64,000 nucleotides of DNA, taken from positions 186,001 through 250,000 of the forward strand of contig CP150574.1 in NCBI GenBank assembly GCA_049487715.1, given 5' to 3'. The stretch comes from Pycnococcus provasolii. Its lineage: Eukaryota > Chlorophyta > Pseudoscourfieldiophyceae > Pseudoscourfieldiales. Below the pieces are notes generated by a model. It was given only the letters and a program-made list of their open reading frames with translations. It made no database searches and was not told the origin of the DNA. Position 1 is the stretch's first letter. Each line of letters begins with the position of its first letter. This document shows, piece by piece, positions 57,101 through 64,000 of the stretch. A program made the position numbers and the translations under genes.

Positions 57101-57547
57101 CAGCAAATGCTGCAGCGCATTGACTCTGAGAAGGCGCCGCCGCCGGCGCGTTCCACGCGACGTCCTGGTAGACCGCCTGCTGCTCCGCCATCTGCGCCGC
57201 CACCTGCGCCACCGCCCCAATCGGGACGTCGTGCTAAGGCTTCTGGACCACCTTCGGCACCTGCACCACCCGCGCCGCCGAATGGCGTGCCTTCGCTCCA
57301 ACTGCCATCTCAGCAGCCTCCGTCAGGACCTCCATCTGCGGCGGGAGCGCAAGCTTCGAGTTCATCAGCAGTCGGCCGCGGTCGTTCGTCAAGGCCTCGC
57401 CGATCTGGCCGAGAAGAAGGCACCAGCGCCGCCGCCGCCGCCGCACCCCCACCACCACCATCGCAATCCGGTGCTCCCCCTCCTCCTTCAGGCGAGGCGA
57501 CGTCAACCCGCTCGACGACGAGAAAGGCGCGTCCAGGCCGTCGGTGA
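54149..57547 (+). CDS. IQ-motif plus PHD-finger protein with Pro-rich arms
   Basis: 1132 residues from the ATG at 54149 (MPPRKPGSARPSRSTPRAEE); an upstream ATG at 53909 only adds non-protein-like sequence. Residues about 85-250 are four 40-residue tandem repeats (APPPPPAASSSSDQQATDAA, then KQPVSARRSRPNKAS), encoded by a 120-bp DNA repeat. At about 405-520 lie three or four IQ motifs (LSIQSSYRGYVARKRKR, ITLQAAVRGMLYRRQKR, IAVQALYRGFAERRR, IGSAVRGFLTRKR), which bind calmodulin or myosin-type light chains. Directly after, at 520-578, is a C4HC3 PHD finger (CVCSRLPF, CIECLETFHVGCVGL, WLCPDC). The remainder is Pro/Ser-rich and basic. PHD fingers usually read histone H3 tails; the aromatic cage cannot be judged by eye. 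The pairing with IQ motifs is unusual. Confidence 0.8.
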   Translation: MPPRKPGSARPSRSTPRAEEAPEEGSLSLPSESKAPDKSTDLLKPPGLQPPPPPQDETIKSAPNQTKDRGATSARRNRPKKDEKVKSAPPPPPPAASSSSDQQATDAANTQDDKQPVSARRSRPNKASAPPPPPAASSSSDQQATDAANTQDDKQPVSARRSRPNKASAPPPPPAASSSSDQQATDAANTQDDKQPVSARRSRPNKASAPPPPPAASSSSDQQATDAANTRNDKQPVSARRSRPNKASAPPPPPPPGSEGSKRTPRHGVTSPLLPPLEKRPSLPSADAPPPPLPEPTKADEKKRRKNLAPISARKSKGGGNPPPPPPRAPPVATSRAAKKLPVKSKKSAPPPPPPNYPRQARGVVGRKAEAAECDLILAELLGEATGADTVDMLVTWPKIEDDEKVYEEAAALSIQSSYRGYVARKRKREIVRFRKMRASAITLQAAVRGMLYRRQKRAEAAAAIAVQALYRGFAERRRYDEILQRRRLATEDFAASLIGSAVRGFLTRKRVRHTYALNAVCVCSRLPFGEMISCIECLETFHVGCVGLAPSQRGRATMPDSLTWLCPDCQGEEIFRPAAKGTLQISGIGGDRSGNNTPLRGPTPTQKTRPTPRASAPADNNKSAPVDNKKRRPGQRARKSEPEPPPSLPPLPLPKPGEKTDSKAHLPSLAQFYTRPPPMQSALTHLHAVDSLDVRLLLKQVPRLAPLNAGVPLTAPARTTAASPLPSLVPSPSPSFLNEKRGTDPAPGVYGRRSPSPTKPKPQRPPSASPTVVLPSLVTDEQSRRILLEKPETCRVVIEHNARSNAPVPLEEVNPKAAALLFGARRRRQGVESARSPSPMPGIRDAVEPASARGRAMAATSFARRAEEQLLELLARAKGLAPALYTDGRPLRAYPATVGHNLPPLGIVPLLRNEGETTRRLRGQRIRRARTGALSPSQLGSASPPFDGNRGGGMSPTDKPYKVAPKIMVSPTSADRIAKMKERQQMLQRIDSEKAPPPARSTRRPGRPPAAPPSAPPPAPPPQSGRRAKASGPPSAPAPPAPPNGVPSLQLPSQQPPSGPPSAAGAQASSSSAVGRGRSSRPRRSGREEGTSAAAAAAPPPPPSQSGAPPPPSGEATSTRSTTRKARPGRR
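54406..54896 (+). repeat. Four 120-bp tandem coding repeats
   Basis: Units aligned at GCGTCGTCGTCCTCCGACC: 54431, 54551, 54671 and 54791. Nearly identical; the fourth has two base changes (CAAGAC to CGAAAC). Confidence 0.93.
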
Positions 57548-57812
57548 CCTTCGTAACAATATATAATCTCTTTGAATATAATCAATATGGCGTTTACTCG
57601 CATTGAAAAGTTCCTGACACAATAAGCTGCGCGTACATCCAAGAAAAACCACCATCACCGCATATACTTGTGTATCAAAAAATCCCCCACGCAAACGCCG
57701 AGTTTGTTCCGAGCTATTGTTTTTATTTGATTAGTCCCTCCAGAAAGAGGTCTCTGCTTCAACCGCCGTGATCTACAACACTCACTCTTCCTCCCAACAC
57801 GCGTCTCCGTTC

Positions 57813-59116
57813 TTAGTTGGCAAGAGCCGAGCAGGCTGGAAGTTTTGCCACACTCTGGAACTTCTCGTTGCTATATTTCTTGTTGACCGCCACGAGGCTG
57901 GCCGTCGCCTGTTTGCCGTGAAGCGTGCACAGGTGGCGTGCCACCTCGAGCACCTGCTCCTCCGTGTATCCCGGGCAGTGCGCCGAAAACGTGCTGGTCC
58001 ACGGCGATGTGGACGAGCGCGGCTCAGTCGTTCGGACGGCGGCGTACACGGCGCCGGCGGAGAGCAGCGGAGCGGGGTACTTGATCATGCTGTACTCTGG
58101 CAGCGCAAGCTCGAGGAAGAAGTTGGACAGGTGCTCCACCTGCTTCGTCGCCTTCACCGCCTTGTGGTAGCGCACGAGGAACGTGTAAGGGGTCGGCAAC
58201 GTGAGCGAGAATTTGAGCGTGTTCAAGATGAGCTTCTCCATCTGAAGGATCTGCTCGCGGGTGTACGCCTTGTCGGAGATGTAGACGAAGTCGCGCACCT
58301 CCGGAGCCCAGATCTCCTCGTACTTGGACGCAATGAGCATCGCCGTAACTCCGACGAGCTGAAGGTTCTTGCGCGTCACCGCCTTTTTCTCGAGGAACCT
58401 GTCGATGAGGTTGACGGTGAGCAGAAGTGTCTCGGGCATGAGCTTGAACTTGAGGTGCACCTCCACAAGCCAGTCGATGAGGATGGCGCGCATCTTGTCG
58501 TTGATGTCCGTCTGCCGGCTCATGTAGTCCGGGGACACGCGATAGTTGGGCTCCACGCGGCGGTAGTACGTGTAGATGTCGTTGATGTACTCAGTCACCG
58601 CGAGCACGTTACCCTTGTCCGCCTCGTCAATGTCCGGCACATTTCCGCGCGAGCTCGCGTCACGGGAAGCCACCTCGCTGCGGCTCGAGAGCAGGCTGGA
58701 CATGCTGCGTCCCGTCTGGCTTCCAAAGGCGGTGCGGCGCGTCTGCTGCGCGGCGGCGGCGGCATTCTCACGAGGTTTGAGCAGGTTACTTCGTGGACGT
58801 GTGGCGCCCCACGACGCACCAGGCCGATCGGTCAGTCCACCCGCCTTGGCGGCATCTTCCTTGCCAACTTGACAGCGAGCGGTGAGAGCACCAACAAGGT
58901 TCCCGATGTCACCAAGCGCCCTGTTTTTGTTTCATATGTTTTGTTGTGTACGTATATGTTGTTGTGTGTATATGTTCACGGTCAGTACTCCGTTGCATGA
59001 GTCGGTTATTGCTGGCTGTTGTTGTTTTTTTTGGCTTACCTTCGCGTCGTCGGCCCACCTCGTCCCATGACACCCGCGTTTTCATCCAGTACGTTCGACG
59101 CTCGCAGCGACGCCAT
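57813..59116 (-). CDS. CYCB: B-type mitotic cyclin, two exons
   Basis: Exons 59116-59040 and 58920-57813, intron 58921-59039 (donor GTAAGC, acceptor AAACAG, phase 2); 394 residues. Joining the exons restores the split codon as Arg and creates the destruction box RRALGDIGN at residues about 25-33. This supports the intron, because the box is lost in the single-exon reading that starts at 58703. The cyclin box follows: VTEYINDIYTYYRRVEPNY, MRAILIDWLVEVHLKFKLMP, ETLLLTVNLIDRFLEKK, QLVGVTAMLIASKYEEIWAP, then the second fold (LPTPYTFLVRYHKAVKA, PAPLLSAGAVYAAV). It activates CDK1/CDKB at mitosis and is degraded by the APC/C through the D-box. Confidence 0.93.
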
Positions 59117-59860
59117 CTTTCAGTAGGTTTTGTGTATGTTTTTTTTGGTAAAAGCGAAAAGACCTGAGAAGCGGACCTGATAAGAAAAACGCAGAATGAC
59201 AAGCAAAACAGAAAACAGAATAGAACAGGTGTGTGAGAATGAGGGTGTGAGTGAGAGTGTGCAGAAGAGGAGAACAAAACCACAAGCACAGCAAGCCACA
59301 CAAGCACAGCAAGACACACAAGCACACACAAGCACACACAAGCCACACAAGCACAAGCCACACACAAGCATGGCACGTACCTGACAAACAAGCTCGGCGG
59401 GAATGGCGAGTCGGAATGGGGAGGGGACGAAGACTTTTCAGCTGTCAGGGGGAGGGGTCAAAGAAGAAAGCCGTTGTGAAAGGGCACCGGGGGAGGGTCC
59501 GGCTGTCCGGGCTGCCGGGGGAGGGAGGGGGGGCAACAATGGGGGGAGGGGTCCAGCCAGTCCCGGGGAAGGGAAGGGGCAACTGTTAACATCCCCCAGG
59601 GGGAGAAGAAAAAAACCAACAACGGCCGGCGTTTCTTCTCCTCTCCTCCCTTCCTCTCCCAGCAGGGCCCACCTAACCTTAACCTAGGTGCGGCGGATTG
59701 ACCTGGAGGGGGGGGGGGGTCCCGGGAAAAACTAACAATCATCCGCCCCGGGCCCCAGTCCTCCTTTAAGGCTCGGTCAAACACTTTCATATCATGCAGA
59801 AACAAATGGGGGTTTGTTTGGGCCTACTTCTTACTCGTAGTTTGGGACGTGGTTTCGGGG
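59117..59860. other. Intergenic with (CACAAGC)n repeats
   Basis: 59276-59372 carries imperfect ACACAAGC/AGCACAGC repeats upstream of the cyclin gene. 59440-59760 is G-rich with several G runs. No gene seen. Confidence 0.5.
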
Positions 59861-61405
59861 TTACTTGGCGATGCGCTGCCGCTTCGCCGACACTCCATTG
59901 CTCGACTTCGGAGCGTTCGTCATGTCCTCGGGACGCACCCACTCGTCGAACTGTGCGTCCGTCACCAAACCCAACTCGAGCGCCGACTCACGCAGAGTTA
60001 TGCCCTTCTTGTGCGCGTTCTTCGCAATCTTTGCCGCGCTGTCGTAGCCGATGTGCGTATTTAGAGCTGTCACCAACATAAGGCTGCGATCGAGGTGACC
60101 CTTGATGTTCGACTCGTTCGCCACCATCCCCTTCACGCAGTGGTCGACGAAGCTGCGGCACGAGTCGCTCAGTAAGCGCACGCTGTGAAGCAGGTTGTGC
60201 ATCATCATCGGCTTGTACACGTTGAGCTCGAAGTTGCCCTGCGAGCCGCCCACCGTGACCGCAAAGTGGTTGCCCATCACCTGTGCGCACACCATTGTCA
60301 TCGCCTCGCACTGCGTAGGGTTCACCTTGCCAGGCATGATGGACGAACCGGGCTCGTTCTCCGGTAGGCTCAGCTCGCCGATGCCTGAGCGAGGGCCGGA
60401 GCCGAGCCAGCGAATGTCGTTGGCAATCTTCATCAGAGCACACGCGAGCGTGTTGAGTGTGCCGCTCGCCTGGACGAGCGCGTCGTGCGCTGCAAGCTGC
60501 GCAAACTTGTTCTCCGCGCTGCGAAACTTCAGGCCCGTGATTATAGTGATCTCCTCCGCCACCGTGTCGGCGAACTTTGGGTGGGCGTTCAAACCCGTGC
60601 CAACGGCAGTTCCACCGATGGCCAAGTCGCGCATTCCCTCGATAGCCGCCTCCAGGCGCGGGAGCATAGCGTCCAGCTGCGCAACGTATCCGCTGAACTC
60701 CTGACCGAGCGTCAGTGGAACGGCATCCATGAGGTGCGTGCGCCCAATCTTGACAATATGCTCGAACGCCTCCGTCTTATCCGCGAGCGCGTCGCGCATG
60801 CCGCGCACAGCGGGTAGAAGACGGTGCGTCATCTCCTCAACGCCCGCGACGTACATCGCCGTCGGGAACGTGTCGTTCGAGCTCTGCCCGTAGTTGACGT
60901 GGTCGTTCGGGTGCACGGGTGTCTTCGAACCCATCACGCCCCCAGCCGCCTCGATGGCGGCGTTCGAGATGACCTCGTTCGTGTTCATGTTGGACTGCGT
61001 TCCGGATCCCGTCTGCCACACGCGAAGCGGGAAGTGCTCGTCCAGCTCACCCTTGATTACGCGCTCAGCCGCCCCGTCAATCATATCCGCGACTGCACCG
61101 TCCAGCGTGCTGAGCTTCTTGTTGGCGCGCGCGCACGCCTGCTTCAGAACGCCAAACGCGCGAATCACAGCTCTGGGCATGACGTCCGCTCCAATGTCGA
61201 AGTGCACGAGCGAGCGCGCCGTCTGTGCGCCATAGTACGCGGTGGCTGGCACGCGCATGGGCCCCATCGTGTCCGTCTCTTCGCGGAACTTCATGCCGGA
61301 TGCGTCTGACATGCCACGGATTGGGATGGGTCCCGGAGCCGAGAACACGGCGGGTGACGTGTAAAGCGAGCAGTAAAGCGGGCGAGCACCACTAGGGTTT
61401 CGCAT
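59861..61405 (-). CDS. fumC: Class II fumarase
   Basis: 514 residues from the Met at 61405; an internal Met at 61312 ([15 protein letters not shown]) gives a 483-residue form without the leader. Class II fumarase/aspartase signatures are all present: [83 protein letters not shown], and the active-site loop [15 protein letters not shown]. It interconverts fumarate and malate in the TCA cycle. The 31-residue leader, rich in Ser/Arg/Pro and without acidic residues, fits mitochondrial import; the shorter form could be cytosolic, as in other eukaryotes. The C-terminal 25 residues ([16 protein letters not shown]) are a basic extension. Confidence 0.95.
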   Translation of the reverse strand: MRNPSGARPLYCSLYTSPAVFSAPGPIPIRGMSDASGMKFREETDTMGPMRVPATAYYGAQTARSLVHFDIGADVMPRAVIRAFGVLKQACARANKKLSTLDGAVADMIDGAAERVIKGELDEHFPLRVWQTGSGTQSNMNTNEVISNAAIEAAGGVMGSKTPVHPNDHVNYGQSSNDTFPTAMYVAGVEEMTHRLLPAVRGMRDALADKTEAFEHIVKIGRTHLMDAVPLTLGQEFSGYVAQLDAMLPRLEAAIEGMRDLAIGGTAVGTGLNAHPKFADTVAEEITIITGLKFRSAENKFAQLAAHDALVQASGTLNTLACALMKIANDIRWLGSGPRSGIGELSLPENEPGSSIMPGKVNPTQCEAMTMVCAQVMGNHFAVTVGGSQGNFELNVYKPMMMHNLLHSVRLLSDSCRSFVDHCVKGMVANESNIKGHLDRSLMLVTALNTHIGYDSAAKIAKNAHKKGITLRESALELGLVTDAQFDEWVRPEDMTNAPKSSNGVSAKRQRIAK

Positions 61406-63033
61406 TTTGTCTCAGCGGGCACAACTAACCTTAGGGTTTCGGACTCCACTCGGGGTTTTGGGGGGGGAACGGGAACGACGACGCTCCTCGTGCTCATGCT
61501 CATCAGTCATCATCACCCTCACCATCGTCCTCATCGAGCGTGGTGCAAACGACATGACGTCACAATCGACACTGGGGAAGGCTCGTATGTACCTATCCTA
61601 TATTCGGAACCTGTACTGGGGGAATGGGGTTTCGATCACATTAGTTGGATCTCACACCCTTCCTACCCTTTCCTACTTGCACTTTTTGACTCTTGTGAGT
61701 TGTGACCATGCCCTTCGTACCAGAAGTTGAGCTACTGTAAGTTTAGGCGGTGACCACTGATCCCTGTCCACTGCCCACGCCGCATAGCGTCTGCCACTGA
61801 ACGACCTCTCCGGGCACCTCTTCGGGCACGCCGCCTGCATGGACTGATGGAAGGGGACCCCCTTCCATCAGCCCTTCCATCAGCTTCGATTGGCGGCGGA
61901 CCAAAAGCTGGGACCAAGCCTGGGACCCCAGCTGCCAGCCGCCTGGCCAGATGCTGCAGAAGATGGCAGAGGAAGTATCTCGCGTTCACCAATCTGAGCC
62001 GCCTTCCGCCTGGACCTTTTTTTTCTGGCGGCAAGATTCCAACGGATTCGTTTCGTCCTTGTCAGACGAATGTTTGCGAAGCTTTCCCCATTTCCCATAA
62101 ACCAACAAATTCGAACGAAACCGGTGAGGCGAGTCGCATAGGATCAGCAACAGCGTGCCCATTCTAGCTTCGTTGCATGGGAGCGTTGTCAACGAAAACA
62201 AATACTGTGGAAAAACGATAAAAAAAAGAAAACGACGAGATGCGCAGCCTCTTCCCTGAATTCCTGCGAATTTCACGGGAAAACGGCAGCACATTCCCCA
62301 GCGATGGGGATCTTCGCCATGCGCTCTAAAATCGCGCAATGGCTGATTCCCACGTCCAGGGCGCGTGCCCTGTGGGGTGCCCTGTGGAATGTGTATGGAA
62401 TGTGCATTCAGGTGAATGTGCACGTGGAGCAAAAGTCCGAAAAAGGCGAGGGGGCTGGTGAGGCGACCCACCACCTTGTTGGCCTGTTGGGTGACTCAAC
62501 ACGCTTATTACATAGGGGAATGTACACAGCGGGTACATAGGGGCATAGCTAGGGTGGGTATTCCGCTCCCCCCTTTCCTTCCCGCAGACGGCAGACGGCA
62601 GACGGCGCGTTTGCTTATTCATTCGCGCGCACCTTGGAACGTGTCAGTAAGTGAGTAAGAACTACCTTAAGTAAGGCCGGACGTATTCCGCTTTCTTCGT
62701 CCCTACCTTAATACAAAACAAGTACAAGTCAAGGTCAAGTACGTTAAGTAAAGGTTTACGTCGAAGAAGAAGTGGTTTGGTTTTTTTGATTGGTTTGGTT
62801 TGGTTAAGTTGTGTGTGTGTGAGAGAGTGTGTGTGTTAGTGAAAACGCGGTGAGGGAAAACTTTGGTTTTGGCACTCCCTGTTAACTTGCTTTCAACACG
62901 CACAGCTTTGCTTCGTCGGTGACGCCTTGCTAGTTGGCCCATACTTACACGGCACACGCACGCACGCACACACACACACATGTTAACATAGCACAGACTT
63001 TTCAACCACTCCGGAGAACTACAAGGAAACATC
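61406..63033. other. Long intergenic region
   Basis: No gene supported in 1.6 kb. 61844-61871 is a hairpin with a 13-bp stem and 2-base spacer (CTGATGGAAGGGG arms). 62800-62845 and 62955-62985 are TG/AC microsatellites, and 62586-62604 has GCAGACG repeats. AAACCCTAAGG (telo-box like) lies on the - strand at about 61430, 25 bp upstream of the fumarase ATG. Confidence 0.5.
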
Positions 63034-64000
63034 ATGTTTTGCGTCTTTTTGAACCCGGATTCGGACAAGACGTCACTTGCTGAGACACTCGAGGCGAGCG
63101 TGGCAGGATTGCAAGACAAGGAGCAGGCGGCGCGCACAAAGACGTACCAGTCGGCGAACCAGGTGTTCGGATGTGCCTACGACAACATCGTGAAAAAGGG
63201 AGTAGCGGCCGCGGCTTCCAACCGCATGAGCAAAGCCGAGAGTGCAACCGGCCAGATCTTCACTAGCAGCCGCCTTTTGCGGCGTATGGGAGACCCTGTG
63301 ATAGCCAAGGCTTCGATGAATCTCAAGGATGGCGATCAAATCTCGGATGCAGCCATCATTGCGCAGCACGTGGCCGGTTGCTTGGCGCGCGTGAAGTGGA
63401 CCAAGGGACGTAACGTTATGAAGGCACTCCGCGGTATGAAACTAGCAGGCATTCAGCCGCGAAGCAGCAAACGTATTAGCGTCACGGAGCTCGGCGGGAA
63501 GGGGATGCTGCCAACCGCTACCACCGCCACGCCAAACGCAGGAGTTGCTGAGGACACTGCCCCTGCTGACTCGCCCAAGCCGGCAGATGACACACCTTTC
63601 ATCCCGGTAACCAACGCGAACGACATGCTGAAGGCTATCAACGGAACCTTCGCATTTGTCGTCTACGACACAAAGCGGGACATGCTGTTCGTCGCAAGGT
63701 CGATCAGCCATTCACTGAACGGCAAGACGGTCGAAGTTCCTATGTTGTACTGGGCCGTGGACACGCTGAACAACCAGGTGATCGTGAGCTTAGACGCGGA
63801 GCAGATTCCGGCACACCTCGCGGCGTCGGAGTTTCCCGCTGGACACTTTGCATGGGTGGGAAGGAGTGGCGCGAAGGAATTGCCGCAGACACACATGTTC
63901 GCCGAGCAGGCCTCCGCCCCTGCGCCCGCCGACGCGTCCGCGCCAGAGAAGGTTCCGATGGCTGCGGAAGACGCGCAGGCTGCGCCGATCGCTGCAGCAT
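63034..64000 (+). CDS. DUF3700/aluminium-induced-protein-like, 3' partial
   Basis: Open from the ATG at 63034 to the window end, 322 codons, no stop. The N-terminus (MFCVFLNPDSDKTSLAETLE) starts Met-Phe-Cys, so a mature Cys is not directly exposed as in active class II amidotransferases. Residues about 195-275 match the plant DUF3700 (AILP1/TSJT1) fold: NDMLKAINGTFAFVVYDTKR, LFVARSISHS, MLYWAVDTLNNQVIVS, FPAGHFAWVG. That fold is a class II glutamine-amidotransferase relative without known activity and is induced by stress and auxin in plants. A low-complexity Ala/Pro segment follows at the cut end. A helical insertion at residues 30-150 (NQVFGCAYDNIVKKGVAAAA) is not typical. Moderate confidence in family. 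Confidence 0.55.
   Translation, partial: MFCVFLNPDSDKTSLAETLEASVAGLQDKEQAARTKTYQSANQVFGCAYDNIVKKGVAAAASNRMSKAESATGQIFTSSRLLRRMGDPVIAKASMNLKDGDQISDAAIIAQHVAGCLARVKWTKGRNVMKALRGMKLAGIQPRSSKRISVTELGGKGMLPTATTATPNAGVAEDTAPADSPKPADDTPFIPVTNANDMLKAINGTFAFVVYDTKRDMLFVARSISHSLNGKTVEVPMLYWAVDTLNNQVIVSLDAEQIPAHLAASEFPAGHFAWVGRSGAKELPQTHMFAEQASAPAPADASAPEKVPMAAEDAQAAPIAAA

Overview
The window is nuclear DNA from a eukaryote that has, or had, plastids. Genes are dense, mostly single-exon and on both strands. Several products carry plastid-type or mitochondrion-type leaders: a SecE translocase subunit, a GpsA-type glycerol-3-phosphate dehydrogenase, an RbfA-domain protein and a large octotricopeptide-like/RAP protein. 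Two long extracellular proteins have SPPPP-rich linkers like the hydroxyproline-rich walls of green algae. A small marine green alga of prasinophyte grade (Pycnococcus-like) is my best inference. It is not proven by anything here. The (TTAGGG)n tracts would be unusual for the best-known green algae.

Layout. 0-9.2 kb: housekeeping genes (TPX2-domain protein cut by the left edge, a radical-SAM-like protein without a cluster motif, RbfA, an EGLN-type prolyl hydroxylase, an unknown plastid protein, cytochrome-b5 reductase, SecE). 10.3-11.9 kb: a decayed copia remnant between 87-bp direct repeats, next to a broken gene. 12.3-18.2 kb: a receptor-like pseudokinase and a single-pass surface protein. 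18.5-21.4 kb: a young LTR element with identical 300-bp LTRs, then copia and DIRS/Ty3-like fragments. 21.5-26.7 kb: FolD, GPDH, PEX10. 27.2-34.2 kb: a large cysteine-rich, probably GPI-anchored wall protein and a PP2C with a frameshifted RGG tail. 34.4-35.6 kb: a complete 1.2-kb TRIM element. 35.7-40.6 kb: a small mitochondrial-type protein, a double zinc-ribbon protein and a coiled-coil protein with near-identical internal repeats. 40.9-43.2 kb: palindromes, inverted repeats and long homopolymers. 44.2-50.1 kb: a seven-exon L-domain-like surface protein and the RAP protein. 50.4-53.8 kb: a nest of DNA transposons. 54.1-64 kb: an IQ plus PHD-finger protein, cyclin B with one intron, class II fumarase and a DUF3700-like protein cut by the right edge.

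The genes do not form one pathway. The strongest signals are the transposon nest at 50.4-53.8 kb (a 3.26-kb TIR element holding a second element and a 657-bp MITE, with both empty sites readable in the same window, and a 36-bp element made only of two TIR ends beside it), the two LTR elements with perfect target duplications, the one-exon-per-repeat L-domain gene, the receptor pseudokinase, the IQ+PHD fusion, and TTAGGG tracts that sit upstream of genes mostly in one orientation.
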